Origin: Actinomadura citrea
GTDB lineage: Bacteria > Actinomycetota > Actinomycetes > Streptosporangiales > Streptosporangiaceae
Assembly: GCF_013409045.1 (NCBI RefSeq)
Contig: NZ_JACCBT010000001.1
Coordinates: forward strand, 186,001-250,000
Direction of reading: 5' to 3'
Length of the DNA: 64,000 nucleotides
Below are positions 23,954-35,082 of the stretch, in pieces. Every line of letters begins with the position of its first letter. The first letter of the stretch is position 1. Position numbers and translations under genes: made by a program. The notes under the pieces are model-generated. The model searched no databases. It was not told where the DNA came from and was given only the letters and a program-made list of their open reading frames with translations.

Positions 23954-24556
23954 ATGCGCGTCCTCGTCGTCGACAACCACGACAGCTTCGTCTACAACAT
24001 CGTCCAGTACCTGCTGGAACTCGGCGCCGACTGCGTGGTCAGGGACCGTTCGGACGTCGCCGTCCAGGACGCCGCCGACGTCGACGGCGTCCTGCTCAGC
24101 CCCGGACCCGGCCATCCCGCCGACGCCGGGGTCTGCCTCGACCTCGTGCGGGACGCCGAGCGCCGCGGCACCCCGCTCCTCGGCGTCTGCCTCGGCCACC
24201 AGGTGATCGCCCACGTGCACGGCGCGACGGTCGCCCGCGCCCCCGAGATCGTCCACGGCTTCACGAGCGAGATCCACCACGACGGCGCCGGCGTCTTCCG
24301 CGGCCTGCCGGACCCGTTCGCCGCGACCCGCTACCACTCGCTCGCCGTCGTGCCCGGGACCGTCCCGCCGGACGTCCTGGAGGTGACCGCCCGCACCCGC
24401 GACGGCGTCGTCATGGGCCTGCGCCACCGAGGCCGGCCCGTCGAGGGCGTCCAGTTCCACCCCGAGTCGATCCTCTCCGTCGCCGGCCATCGACTGCTTC
24501 GGAACTGGCTCGACACCTGTGCTGACCAGCGCCTTCACCGGGTGGGCGGGAGCTAG
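23954..24556 (+). CDS. pabA: Aminodeoxychorismate/anthranilate synthase glutamine amidotransferase subunit
   Basis: 200 residues, class I glutamine amidotransferase: MRVLVVDNHDSFVYNIVQYL at the N terminus, SPGPGHP, nucleophile Cys79 in GVCLGHQVIA, and the His/Glu pair in VQFHPESI. It supplies ammonia to a chorismate-using partner (PabB or TrpE), which is not in this window, so PabA versus TrpG cannot be separated; PabA is favoured because of the conserved location beside pknB. End of the rightward operon starting at 22330. Confidence 0.88.
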   Translation: MRVLVVDNHDSFVYNIVQYLLELGADCVVRDRSDVAVQDAADVDGVLLSPGPGHPADAGVCLDLVRDAERRGTPLLGVCLGHQVIAHVHGATVARAPEIVHGFTSEIHHDGAGVFRGLPDPFAATRYHSLAVVPGTVPPDVLEVTARTRDGVVMGLRHRGRPVEGVQFHPESILSVAGHRLLRNWLDTCADQRLHRVGGS

Positions 24557-24635
24557 GCACTCCCATCTCGTCCCAAGCTAGAAAATATCGGTTGAAATAC
24601 GTAACGTTCCCTGGCGTCGTGACGAAGACCATGAC

Positions 24636-24676
24636 GAAGGGCTTCCGCCATTGCCCCCGAGTGGCGGAAGCCCTTC
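24636..24676 (+). terminator. Terminator downstream of pabA
   Basis: GAAGGGCTTCCGCCA (24636–24650) pairs perfectly with 24662–24676 across an 11-nt loop; followed by TCTC. It lies in the convergent pabA/pknB gap. Confidence 0.75.
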
Positions 24677-24726
24677 TCTCATGCCCGGGCCCGTCCGGCC
24701 CCCCGCGACGCGGCCTGCGAAACGCC

Positions 24727-24762
24727 CGAGGGCCCCGCCTCCTGCCGGAGACGGGGCCCTCG
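24727..24762 (-). terminator. Terminator downstream of pknB
   Basis: CGAGGGCCCCG (24727–24737) pairs with 24752–24762. It lies 13 nt past the pknB stop at 24775 in the direction of pknB transcription and is followed by a second hairpin at 24636–24676. Confidence 0.75.
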
Positions 24763-24774
24763 AACAACTTTCGG

Positions 24775-26586
24775 TCAGCCCTGGCCGTTGCCCGGTGGGA
24801 AGCCGGGGAAGCCCGTCGTCGGCGTGCCCGGGCCGGGCGTCGGCGTCGGCGGCTTCTGCGCCACGAAGATGGTCACCGTCTCGCCCGGCGCGACCGTCGC
24901 GCCCTCACCCGGCTGCTGGTCGTAGACGAAGCCGGGAGCGACCTGCTTGTCGGGCGGCGGCGTGCCCTTCTGCACGCTGCACTTCAGGCCGAGACCCTCC
25001 AGCTTGCCGCAGGCGGCCCGCTGGCTGTTGTTGAACAGGCTCGGCACCTTCATGCTCGACGGGCCGGTCGACACCGTCACCGTGACGTTCGAGCCCTTCG
25101 CCGCCTTCGAGCCGCCGGTCGGATCGGTCGAGATCACGTTGCCCCGCGGCACGGTGTCGTTCGAATCGACCCGCTTGTCGACCTCGAACCCGCGCTCCTC
25201 CAGGATCTTCTTCGCCGCGGCGTACGGCTTGCCGGTCACGTCCGGGATCTCGATCTCCGTGGGCGGCTTCTTGCCCTTGGAGACCAGCAGCGTCACCGAA
25301 GCGCCCTTGGCGGCGTCCGTGCCGGGCTGCGGATCGGAACTGATCACGAACCCCTTCCGGACGTCGTCGTTGAAGTCGGTCCTCGGCTCGCCGACCTTGA
25401 AGCCGAGCTTGGTGAGCTGGGCCGTCGCGTCGTTCTGCGAGACGTTGACGATGCTCTTGGGGATCGCGACCTGGTCGGCCGCGTCGTCCCCGCCGCTCAT
25501 CAGCAGGCCGATGAGCGCAGCGCCGCCGATGAACAGCACCGCGAGGCCCACCCACAGCGCGGCCTTCTTGCCGCCGCCGCCGCGTCCGGCCTCGTCGTCG
25601 TAGTGGACGGGCGGCAGGCCGTAGCCGTCGTCCTGCGGCCGCCGCACCTGCGTGCGCGCCGGGCCGCCGTACGCGCCCATCACCTGGGTGCCCTGCGGCT
25701 GCTGGCCGCCCATCAGCATCGTGGACGCCGCCGTCGACGACACGGGCTGGCCCTGCAGGACGCGCTGGATCTCCTGCCGGAACTCCGTCGCGTTCTGGTA
25801 GCGGTGGTCGGCTTCCTTCGCCATCGCCTTCAGCACGATCGCGTCCGCCCACTGCGGGATCTGCGGGTCCACCTGCGACGGCGGGACCGGCTCCTCCCGC
25901 ACGTGCTGGTAGGCGATCGCGACCGGGGAGTCGCCGGTGAACGGCGGCTTGCCGGTGAGCAGCTCGTACAGCACGCAACCGGTCGAGTAGATGTCGCTGC
26001 GGGCGTCCACCCGCTCCCCGCGCGCCTGCTCGGGCGACAGGTACTGCGCGGTACCGATCACCTGGGCGGTCTGCGTCATCGTGGACGCCGTGTCGGCCAT
26101 GGCCCGGGCGATGCCGAAGTCCATGACCTTGACCTCGTGCTGCCGGGTGAGCATCACGTTGGCCGGCTTGATGTCGCGGTGCACGATGCCGCCGCGGTGG
26201 CTGTAGTCCAGCGCCCGCAGGATCCCGTCAGTGATCTCCAGGGCCTTGTCCGGCAGCAGCGCGCGGTTCTCCCTCAGGAGGTCGCGCAGCGTGCTCCCGT
26301 CCACGTGCTCCATGACGATGTACGGGATCGGCGTGTCGCCGATCATGTCCTCGCCGGTGTCGTACACGGCGATGACCGAGGGGTGGTTCAGCGACGCGGC
26401 CGACTGGGCCTCGCGCCGGAACCGGGCCTGGAACGTGGGGTCACGGGCCAGGTCCGACCGCAGCGTCTTGACCGCGACGATGCGATCGAGACGGCGGTCC
26501 CGGGCACGGTAGACCTCGGCCATGCCGCCGCGCCCGATCACCGTTTCGAGCTCGTAGCGGCCGCCGAGCAGCCGAGGTTGACTCAT
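24775..26586 (-). CDS. pknB: Serine/threonine protein kinase PknB with PASTA repeats
   Basis: 603 residues. Kinase domain about 11–275: GRGGMAEVY loop, Lys40 (VAVK), catalytic Asp138 in HRDIKPAN, DFG and YLSPEQARG. The juxtamembrane linker is followed by one transmembrane helix (342–363) and three PASTA repeats (about 371–435, 436–505, 506–575), then a short Pro/Gly tail. Mycobacterial PknB has four PASTA repeats, so one fewer here. PASTA domains sense peptidoglycan fragments; the kinase phosphorylates division and wall-synthesis proteins. Last gene of the fhaA→pknB operon. Confidence 0.95.
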   Translation of the reverse strand: MSQPRLLGGRYELETVIGRGGMAEVYRARDRRLDRIVAVKTLRSDLARDPTFQARFRREAQSAASLNHPSVIAVYDTGEDMIGDTPIPYIVMEHVDGSTLRDLLRENRALLPDKALEITDGILRALDYSHRGGIVHRDIKPANVMLTRQHEVKVMDFGIARAMADTASTMTQTAQVIGTAQYLSPEQARGERVDARSDIYSTGCVLYELLTGKPPFTGDSPVAIAYQHVREEPVPPSQVDPQIPQWADAIVLKAMAKEADHRYQNATEFRQEIQRVLQGQPVSSTAASTMLMGGQQPQGTQVMGAYGGPARTQVRRPQDDGYGLPPVHYDDEAGRGGGGKKAALWVGLAVLFIGGAALIGLLMSGGDDAADQVAIPKSIVNVSQNDATAQLTKLGFKVGEPRTDFNDDVRKGFVISSDPQPGTDAAKGASVTLLVSKGKKPPTEIEIPDVTGKPYAAAKKILEERGFEVDKRVDSNDTVPRGNVISTDPTGGSKAAKGSNVTVTVSTGPSSMKVPSLFNNSQRAACGKLEGLGLKCSVQKGTPPPDKQVAPGFVYDQQPGEGATVAPGETVTIFVAQKPPTPTPGPGTPTTGFPGFPPGNGQG

Positions 26587-26608
26587 ATGTGCACTTTCCC
26601 TCGTACGT

Positions 26609-28047
<1,439 letters not shown>

Positions 28048-28051
<4 letters not shown>

Positions 28052-29529
28052 TTCTGCAGGACCTTCGCCATGATCGCCCCGGCGATGGGGCCGGCGTTGG
28101 CGGCGCCGGAGCCCGGGGCCTCGGTCATGACGGCGAACGCGTAGCGCGGGTTCTGGGGCGGGCTGAACCCGACGAACCAGTTCGCGTTCGGGTTGCCCGG
28201 GCCCTGCTCGGCGGTACCGGTCTTGCCGGCGATCCGCATGCCCGCCAGGTTCTTCGCGGTGCCCTCGGAGACCACCGCGCGCATCATGTCCTCCAGCTGG
28301 CCGGCCTGGCCGTCGCTCATCGCCTCGCCGAACTCCTTCGGGGAGACGTTGTAGAGCTCGCTCTGGTCCTTCGCGCGGACCTTCTGCACCACGTACGGGT
28401 TCATGATCTTGCCGCCGTTGGCGATCGAGCAGGCGACCATCGCCATCTGCAGCGGCGTGGCCCGCACGTTCTCCTGGCCGATGCCGGACCGCGCCGTGCC
28501 GTCCTTGCCGGTCTCGATCGTGTTGCCCTTGGCGTCCTTGATCGACACCGGGACGTCGCTCTCCGCGGCGTACATGTCGGGCTCCAGCTGCACGTGCTTG
28601 CCGAACCCGAACCTCGTGGAGCCGTCGTGCAGCTCCTGGATGCCCATGTCCAGCGCCATCTTCGCGAACGAGGTGTTGCAGGACTCGGCGAAGGCGCCGC
28701 GCAGCGGGGCCGACCCGGCGCAGCTGCCGCTGTCGTGCGAGTTCGGCAGCGGGCGGCCCGACTCCGGCAGGATCAGCTGCCCGGTGTTCACCGTCGACGA
28801 GCTGTTGAGGCCGAGCTTCTGCATCCCGATCGCCGACACCACCGCCTTGAACGAGGAACCGGGCGGGAACGTCTGGCTGAGGGCGTTGTCGACCAGCGGC
28901 TTGATGACGCCGTCGCCCTTGTCGAGCTGCTCCAGGCGCTTGCCGCCCTTCTCACCGGTCTGCGGCGCGACCTCGTTCGGGTCGAACGACGGCCACGACG
29001 CCGCCACCTTCACCGCGCCCGTCTTCACGTCGATCACGACGGCGCCGCCGCGGCGGCCGCCGGCCGTCCGCGCCTTCAGCTGCTCGTACGCCGTGCGCTG
29101 CGCCTGCGGGTCGATCGTCAGCTCGACGTTCGCGCCCTCGGCCTTCTTGCCGATGAACGTGTCGAACCAGCGCTGCTGCGTGATCCGCGTGTCCTTGCCG
29201 CCGAGCAGCGAGTTGTAGGCCCGCTCGACCTGGGTGGCGTTGCCGTTGAAGTACCCGGTGATCGGCGCGAAGATCGGCCCGTCCTTGTAGGTCCGGCCGT
29301 ACTTCGGGTTGTCCTTGCCGGTCTCCTTCGAGGTCACCAGCACCTCGCCGCCCGCCGAGATCTGGCCGCGCGGCGAGTTGAACACGTCCGCGTACTGGCG
29401 GCTGTTGCGCGCGTCGGTCCGCAGGTCCTCCGCCTGGCTGCCCTGGACGTAGTTGACCTGCGCCATCAGGCCGAAGAAGAGCAGCAACGCGAAGATCGCC
29501 ACCCGCCGAACCGGCTTGTCCATGTTCAT
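28048..29529 (-). CDS. pbpA: Class B penicillin-binding protein PbpA
   Basis: 493 residues with an N-terminal membrane anchor (FALLLFFGLMAQVNYVQ). Transpeptidase motifs are SxxK at Ser225–Lys228 (PPGSSFK), SxN as S283-C-N285 and KTG at 436–438 (AGKTGTAEQG). It is a peptidoglycan DD-transpeptidase that pairs with the RodA glycosyltransferase encoded just upstream. GAGGTGA 10 nt before the ATG supports the 29529 start. The gene order rodA–pbpA–pknA–pknB is the actinobacterial standard. Confidence 0.95.
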
Positions 29530-29539
29530 AGGGGGGAAG

Positions 29540-31126
29540 TCACCTCGTGCTCACGATCTGGGTCATGCCCTCGTCCTGGATCGCCTGCGGGGCGGGCTTG
29601 CGCGCGTCATGGCTCATCCGCACCAGGATCGCGATCAGGATCCAGTTGGCCATCAGCGACGAGCCGCCCTGGGACAGGAAGGGCGTCGTCAGGCCGGTGA
29701 GCGGGATGAGCCGTGTGACGCCTCCGACGATCACGAAGACCTGGAGGGCCAGCACGAAGGACACGCCGCCCGCGAACAGCTTCAGGAACGGGTCCCGCGC
29801 CGCCACGGCCGTCTTCATCCCGCGTTGCACGATCAACGCGTATATCAAGAGCAACACCATCAACCCGGTCAGCCCGAGTTCCTCGCCGAGCGAGTCGAAG
29901 ATGAAGTCGCTGAAGGACAGGGGCGTCCGCCACGGCTCGCCCTGGCCGAGCCCGGTGCCGAGGACGCCGCCCTGGCCGAGCGCGAACAGGCCCTTCATCA
30001 GCTGCGCGCTGTCGGAGTACTCCCCGCCCAGCTCCGCGCAGGCCGAGAAGCCCGGCGAGATGCTGCCCTGGTCCTTGTACTTCTTGTAGATGGTGGTGTC
30101 GGGGTTGACCGGGACGACCTTGCCGCTGTCCAGCAGGCAGCCGCCGTCGAAGTACGGCTTGGGGTTCTGCCAGATGTCGATGCGCTGGTTCACGTGGCCC
30201 ATGAACGGCAGCAGCGTCGCGATGAAGATGCCGACCGCCAGCAGCCCGACACCGATCACCACCCAGGACACCCGCTGGGTCGCGATGTACAGCATCGACA
30301 CGAACAGGCCGAAGAACAGCAGCGCGGTGCCGAGGTCCTTCTGCATGAACAGCACGCCCAGGCAGAAGAACCAGATCACCATGATCGGGCCGAGGTCGCG
30401 GGCCCGGGGCAGGCTGATCGGGCCGACCTTCTTGCCGATCAGCGACATCGCCTGCCGCTTGTTCACCAGGTATCCGGCGAAGAAGACCACCAGCAGCAGC
30501 TTGGCGAACTCGCCCGGCTGCACCGAGAACGGACCCAGGTGGATCCACACGCGGGCGCCGTTGATCTGCTGGCCGATGCCCGGGACGATCGGGAGCAGCA
30601 GCAGGATGACCGCGGTGAGCCCGATCAGGTACGTGTAGCGCTGCGCGGTCTTCGGCGGGAACGAAAGCGGGGCGTCCGGCTTGTCGGTGTCGCGCATGAT
30701 CAGCACGGCGCCGACGAACAGGGCGATTCCGACGAACGTCCACATCAGCTGGCCGGGCGCGTCGGCGGCGTCCGGGAGCAGCTTCTTGCCCGCGGCCGCC
30801 GCGACCTTGCGGTCATGGCTGGTGTCGAGGTCCAGGCGGTAGATCATCGCCAGCCCGATGCCGTTCAGCGCCACCGCGAGCGGCAGCAGCAGCGGGTCGG
30901 CGTAGGGGGTGAACTTCGCCTGGAAGAAGTAGGCGACGAACGCCAGCACGGCGAGACCGCCGCCGTACACGAACAGGCCGCCGGGGATGTTCCCGTCACG
31001 GGCGAGGCCGACCTCCGCGAACGCCGACAGCGTCAGGATCATCGCGAAGGCCAGCAAGGCCAGCGAAGCGGCGTTGCGCCGCTGGTACGGGAGGTGGGCC
31101 CGGATCTGCTCCCCGATCGATTGCAT
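29540..31126 (-). CDS. rodA: RodA/FtsW/SpoVE-family peptidoglycan glycosyltransferase
   Basis: 528 residues, ten or more membrane helices. SEDS-family motifs include GARVWIHLGPFSVQPGEFAKLLLVVFF, KDLGTALLFFGLF and GLTTPFLSQGGSS near the C terminus. A long extracellular loop (FDGGCLLDSG… region, about 325–385) is present. It polymerises lipid II glycan strands together with PbpA. GGAGGGAG about 6 nt upstream fixes the start; it directly follows the pstP stop. Confidence 0.95.
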   Translation of the reverse strand: MQSIGEQIRAHLPYQRRNAASLALLAFAMILTLSAFAEVGLARDGNIPGGLFVYGGGLAVLAFVAYFFQAKFTPYADPLLLPLAVALNGIGLAMIYRLDLDTSHDRKVAAAAGKKLLPDAADAPGQLMWTFVGIALFVGAVLIMRDTDKPDAPLSFPPKTAQRYTYLIGLTAVILLLLPIVPGIGQQINGARVWIHLGPFSVQPGEFAKLLLVVFFAGYLVNKRQAMSLIGKKVGPISLPRARDLGPIMVIWFFCLGVLFMQKDLGTALLFFGLFVSMLYIATQRVSWVVIGVGLLAVGIFIATLLPFMGHVNQRIDIWQNPKPYFDGGCLLDSGKVVPVNPDTTIYKKYKDQGSISPGFSACAELGGEYSDSAQLMKGLFALGQGGVLGTGLGQGEPWRTPLSFSDFIFDSLGEELGLTGLMVLLLIYALIVQRGMKTAVAARDPFLKLFAGGVSFVLALQVFVIVGGVTRLIPLTGLTTPFLSQGGSSLMANWILIAILVRMSHDARKPAPQAIQDEGMTQIVSTR

Positions 31127-32710
31127 CTACGAGCTCCCTCCGCTGGAGGGGCAGTCCTTGATGGACGGGGTGCGCTGCTTGCACTCTTCCCGGTGCGCGC
31201 CGAGCTGGTCGAGCTTGGCCTGCGCCGCCTTCTGCCCGATGAACACGAGGGTGCCCTTCTCGACCGCGGTCACGTCCGAGGCGGGCAGCTCGTCGATCCG
31301 GATGTCGCTGCTCTTGACGGAGGTCTGCCGGCAGTTCTGCTGCTCCCGGCCCTTCACCATGGCGACCTTGCCGCCCTGCCCGATGAGCGAGTACTTGCAG
31401 ACGGCGCTCTCCAGCTGCTTCAGCGCCTTCGGGCCGTCGACGGTGTAGGTGTCCTTGACCTGCTGCTGGAGGTCCTGCGGGAGGTCGGCCACCAGGATCG
31501 GCTGCTTCGGCTGTTCCTTCTTGGCGGCCTCGCGGGACAGGCTGAGGCCCGGCACCTTCTGCGTCGTCCCGCGGTAGAGGACGACCTCGCCGGCCTTGTT
31601 CGCGCCGACGTAGTAGCCGTTCCGGACGTTCTGCAGCAGCACGAACCCGCCCGCCACGACGCCCACGACGACCACGCCCGCCACGACGACCAGCCACGTC
31701 CAGCGCCGCGTGCCGCCCCGCCCCCGCATCCGCTGGGACTGCGGCATGGTGCCCGGCGCCGGCGGCGGGCCCATCGCGTCGCCCATCGGCATCGGGGCCT
31801 GCGGCGGCGGCATCTCGTCCACCGCCACCGGCGGATGCGGTCTGGTGTCGCGCAGCTGCGCGGCCCGCCCCGCCGGGGTGTCGGCGACGGTCGTGTTCGG
31901 CCCCGTCCCCCCGCCCGGCGGCTCCGGCGGCGCCGCGTTGGCCGCCGCGCCGACCGCGTGGCCGGGGCCGCCCGTCGGGGGCCGGCGCTCCAGGTCCACC
32001 ACGTCGGCGACGACGCAGGTGATGTTGTCGGGGCCGCCGCCCCGGTTCGCCAGGTCGATCAGTTGCCGGACGGCCTGCTCGGGGTCGTCCACCTCCGTGA
32101 GCACCTGGAAGATCGTCTCCGCCGTGACGACGCCCGACAGGCCGTCCGAGCACAGCAGGTACCGGTCGCCGACCTTCGCCTCGCGCAGCGACAGGTCCGG
32201 ATCGACCTCGCCGCGGCCGTCCAGCGCCCGCAGCAGCAGGGAGCGCTGCGGGTGCGAGGCCGCCTCGTCCGGGCTGATCCGACCCTCGTCGACCAGGGAC
32301 TGCACCAGCGTGTGGTCGTGCGTGATCTGGAACAGGCTGCCGTCGCGCAGCAGGTAGGCGCGCGAGTCGCCGATGTGCACCAGCGCGACCTGGTTGCCCG
32401 CCCACAGCATCGCGGTCAGCGTCGTCCCCATGCCCTGCAGGGCGGGGTCGGACTCCACGATGCGGTGCAGGTTGTCGTTCGCCGTCTTGACCGTGTGCTC
32501 CAGCGCGGCCAGCAGCTCGGTCGCCGGGAGGTCCTTGTCGAGGGCCCGCAGCGCCTCGATCGCCGCGGCGCTCGCGATCTCGCCGCCGACGTGCCCGCCC
32601 ATCCCGTCGGCCACCGCGAGCAGGTGCGCGCCCGCGTACGCCGAGTCCTCGTTGCCCTCGCGCAGCATGCCGACGTCGGAGCGCGCGGCGTAGCGGATTC
32701 CCAGTGTCAT
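31127..32710 (-). CDS. pstP: PP2C-family serine/threonine phosphatase PstP
   Basis: 527 residues from the ATG at 32710, which overlaps the fhaB stop. PP2C domain about 5–240 with metal motifs NEDSAY, DGMGGHVGGE, IGDSRAYLLRDG, CSDGLSG and GGPDNITCVV. A Pro-rich linker leads to one transmembrane helix (337–359) and a C-terminal extracytoplasmic region of about 165 residues. It removes phosphates placed by PknA/PknB on themselves and on FHA-bound partners. Typical for the locus. Confidence 0.95.
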   Translation of the reverse strand: MTLGIRYAARSDVGMLREGNEDSAYAGAHLLAVADGMGGHVGGEIASAAAIEALRALDKDLPATELLAALEHTVKTANDNLHRIVESDPALQGMGTTLTAMLWAGNQVALVHIGDSRAYLLRDGSLFQITHDHTLVQSLVDEGRISPDEAASHPQRSLLLRALDGRGEVDPDLSLREAKVGDRYLLCSDGLSGVVTAETIFQVLTEVDDPEQAVRQLIDLANRGGGPDNITCVVADVVDLERRPPTGGPGHAVGAAANAAPPEPPGGGTGPNTTVADTPAGRAAQLRDTRPHPPVAVDEMPPPQAPMPMGDAMGPPPAPGTMPQSQRMRGRGGTRRWTWLVVVAGVVVVGVVAGGFVLLQNVRNGYYVGANKAGEVVLYRGTTQKVPGLSLSREAAKKEQPKQPILVADLPQDLQQQVKDTYTVDGPKALKQLESAVCKYSLIGQGGKVAMVKGREQQNCRQTSVKSSDIRIDELPASDVTAVEKGTLVFIGQKAAQAKLDQLGAHREECKQRTPSIKDCPSSGGSS

Positions 32711-33204
32711 TTGCGCAGCTCGATCACGGTCTTGCCGATACGGACCGGAACGCCCGGGGGAACCGGCATCGGCCGGCTCACCTTCGTGCGTCCGAGATAC
32801 GTCCCATTGGTCGAGCCGAGATCTTCCACGATCCACTGACCGTCCTGCGCGAAAAGTCGGGCATGCCGGCTCGAAGCGTAGTCGTCGGTCACGACGAGCG
32901 TGGCGTCATTGGCACGGCCGATGGTGATGGGCACCCCGGTGAGGTCGATGACAGTGCCGGCCCGTTCGCCCTGGACGACCACGAGTTTGGTCGGGGCGCC
33001 GTTCTGGGCGCTGCGCTGTGGCCGGGGTGGCTTCGGCTGCCTGGCCGCCCGGGGGGGACGGGGCTGGGATGCGCGCGTGGCCGCCTTGGACGCGGCCTTC
33101 GAGCCGAACAGGTCGGCCCTGATCACGCCGACGGCCGCGATGACGAACAGCCACAGCACCGCGAGGAACGCCAGCTTGATCAGCGTGAGGGTGAATGGGG
33201 ACAT
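32707..33204 (-). CDS. fhaB: FHA-domain protein FhaB (FipA-like)
   Basis: 165 residues: N-terminal membrane helix (LTLIKLAFLAVLWLFVIAAVGVI), basic linker (RAARQPKPPRP) and an FHA domain from about 80 with ITIGRANDATLVVTDDYASSRHARL and LGSTNGTYL. It binds phosphothreonine on PknA/PknB targets at the divisome. Overlaps pstP by 4 nt and follows fhaA by 11 nt. Confidence 0.92.
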   Translation of the reverse strand: MSPFTLTLIKLAFLAVLWLFVIAAVGVIRADLFGSKAASKAATRASQPRPPRAARQPKPPRPQRSAQNGAPTKLVVVQGERAGTVIDLTGVPITIGRANDATLVVTDDYASSRHARLFAQDGQWIVEDLGSTNGTYLGRTKVSRPMPVPPGVPVRIGKTVIELRK

Positions 33205-33215
33205 CGGAGTCGGGG

Positions 33216-33971
33216 TTACTCCCTATCGCGGCGGAACACAAGAGTGGTGCGGCCCATCGTGACCCGGGAGCCGTCGACCAGCGTGACCCGCCGGATCGGC
33301 TGCCCGTTCACGAACGAGCCGTTGGTCGACCCTAGATCCACGAGAGCGATTTCGGGACCTTCTACGCGGATCTCGGCATGGTGCCGGGACACGCCCGGGT
33401 CGACGAGACGCAGGTCGCAGTCGGTACCGCGACCCAGCAGGGTCACGGGAGTGTTGATCTCATAGGTGCGCTGAGTCGTGTCCGATCCCTCCAGCGCCGT
33501 GGTCACCAGCAGGCGCGGATGCCCCCCGAACACCCCGCCCCGGCCCCCCTGCGGCACGTCGCTCACCGGCCGGCGGATCTCCCCGCCCTCGACCGTCGAG
33601 CCCCGGATCACCCCCGACCTGATGCGGAACATGCCCGTGGCGAGATCCCCCGCGTTCTCGAACCGCACGCGCACCGGACCCACGAAGGAGTACCCCTGCT
33701 CCTTCGCGTACTCGCGCGCGAGATTCGCCAGCTCCTGGCTCAGGCTGTCGGCGTACACCTGGAGCCGCTGCCCGTCCTGCTGAGAGATCTCCACGACGAA
33801 GTCGTTCGGCACGAGCGTGCGGCCCTGTGCCACGATCGCCGCCCGATCGTCCATCTCGCGCTGCACAGCACTGGCCACCTCGACCGGCTGGAGCTCGGAC
33901 TTGAAGGCACGGGCGAAGGCCCCTTCGACCATGCCCTCAAGCCGTCGCTCGAAGCGCTGAATGACGCCCAC
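33216..33971 (-). CDS. fhaA: FHA-domain protein FhaA (DUF3662 plus FHA)
   Basis: 251 residues. I start it at the GTG at 33971 (MGVIQRFERRLEG) because GGGAGG lies 5 nt upstream; the in-frame GTG at 33977 overlaps that ribosome site. The N-terminal DUF3662 region (about 1–115) includes VEVASAVQREMDDRAAI. The C-terminal FHA domain has VTLLGRGTDCDLRLVDPGVSRHHAEI and DLGSTNGSFVNG. Unlike mycobacterial FhaA there is little linker between the two domains. It begins the leftward operon to pknB. Confidence 0.92.
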   Translation of the reverse strand: MGVIQRFERRLEGMVEGAFARAFKSELQPVEVASAVQREMDDRAAIVAQGRTLVPNDFVVEISQQDGQRLQVYADSLSQELANLAREYAKEQGYSFVGPVRVRFENAGDLATGMFRIRSGVIRGSTVEGGEIRRPVSDVPQGGRGGVFGGHPRLLVTTALEGSDTTQRTYEINTPVTLLGRGTDCDLRLVDPGVSRHHAEIRVEGPEIALVDLGSTNGSFVNGQPIRRVTLVDGSRVTMGRTTLVFRRDRE

Positions 33972-34099
33972 GGGCACCTCCCTTCCCCACTGGTAGACGA
34001 TCGTATCGGTGCGAAGGTTCGCTCGGCGTATCTGGATACCTAACCACCCTGGACCCCGTGCTAGCCTTTTCAGGCACCCGGAAACGGGACGGCGCCCAC

Positions 34100-34182
34100 G
34101 GGCGGGTGGCGGAACGGCAGACGCGCACGGTTCAGGTCCGTGTGTCCGAAAGGATGTGAGGGTTCAAATCCCTCCTCGCCCA
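34100..34182 (+). tRNA. tRNA-Leu (anticodon CAG)
   Basis: Class II tRNA with long variable arm. Acceptor strands GGGCGGG (34100–34106) and CTCGCCC (34175–34181, one G·U) close the cloverleaf, with discriminator A at 34182. The T-arm is GAGGG-TTCAAAT-CCCTC and the anticodon loop contains TTCAGGT. No CCA is encoded. It sits next to the fhaA operon as in other actinomycetes; the DNA to its right is accessory. Confidence 0.93.
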
Positions 34183-34218
34183 CGCGGGGTCAGTGACGCA
34201 AGTCCTCCCCTAACAGTG

Positions 34219-34324
34219 ACGGAAAGAGCCCCCCAGCGACAAGCTGGGGGGCTCTTCCGCTTCCCGGAGGCCTCACCTGGCCCCCCGCGAGGGCCGCGAC
34301 CACCCGATCCCAGGAGCGTCCGGA
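34219..34324 (+). repeat. Diverged direct repeat, copy A
   Basis: About 106 nt that is recognisably similar (very roughly 70 % by eye) to 35771–35872 in the same orientation, with shared blocks such as CAAGCTGGG, CCTGGCCC, GAGGGCCGCG and CCGATC. The two copies flank the AhpD-like gene pair. In this copy the first third forms a strong terminator hairpin. Confidence 0.6.
34224..34256 (+). terminator. Terminator downstream of tRNA-Leu
   Basis: 14-bp perfect stem (AAGAGCCCCCCAGC at 34224–34237 with 34243–34256) and a 5-nt loop, about 40 nt after the tRNA. The remainder to 34508 holds only the repeat tail and no gene that I can support. Confidence 0.85.
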
Positions 34325-34508
34325 CTCGCGTCGAGCGCCTTCGGGGCATGCCTGTGAAGGTGCTGGTCATGTGGCCGGTGGTGCTGGTGATGTTGCCGAA
34401 CGGTGCCCGTCACGCTGGACCGCGGGTGTTCAGGCGACGATGCCGTCGGGCCAGATGAGCAGGGCAGTGAAGCTGGAGAGAGGTCGGGCCGCGAAGGGAG
34501 TCCGGGAG

Positions 34509-34994
34509 TCAGTTCGCCATGTCGGCGAACTGGCCGGGCTGGTAGGCGCCTCCGGGGTTGTGGATCATGACGTTGAGCCGGTTGTTGGCGTTGATCATGG
34601 CGATCAGGGAGAGCAGTGCGGCGATCTGGTCGTCGTCGTAGTGCTCGCGTGCCTTCGCCCAGGTTTCATCGGACACGCCGGGGTGGGCGTCGGCGATGCG
34701 GGTGCCCTCCTCGGTCAGTGCCAGCGCGGCCCGTTCGGCGTCGGTGAACACCGTGGACTCGCGCCAGGCGGCCACGAGGTGGAGGCGGACGGCGTCCTCG
34801 CCGGCGGCGGTGGCGTCCTTGGTGTGGTAGTCGACGCAGAAGCCGCAGCCGTTGATCTGGCTGGCGCGCAGCATCACCAGGTCCTGGGTGGAGCGGGGCA
34901 GCGACGAGTCGGTGATCGCCAGGGCGACGTTGTAGATGCGCTTGGCGATCTTGGCGCCGAGCGGGTTGGCCATCAGGTCGAAACGGGGTTCCAT
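34509..34994 (-). CDS. Carboxymuconolactone decarboxylase/AhpD-family protein with intact CxxC
   Basis: 161 residues from the ATG at 34994. The active-site motif is Cys50-G-F-Cys53 followed by His57 (NGCGFCVDYHTKD), as in AhpD-type alkylhydroperoxidases that reduce peroxides using a dithiol. A proton-relay-like Glu lies downstream. It has a paralogue directly upstream with a long nearly identical central block (AAWRESTVFTDAERAAL, then EEGTRIADAHPGVSDETWA), so the pair arose by duplication. Physiological reductant unknown. Confidence 0.82.
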   Translation of the reverse strand: MEPRFDLMANPLGAKIAKRIYNVALAITDSSLPRSTQDLVMLRASQINGCGFCVDYHTKDATAAGEDAVRLHLVAAWRESTVFTDAERAALALTEEGTRIADAHPGVSDETWAKAREHYDDDQIAALLSLIAMINANNRLNVMIHNPGGAYQPGQFADMAN

Positions 34995-35082
34995 GACGTG
35001 GTTCTCACTTTCGAGGGGTTGGGCGGCGCGCGTATCGTGCGCGCGACTCTGAACCGGCCGAGGGGTCACGGGGTGTGCGGGA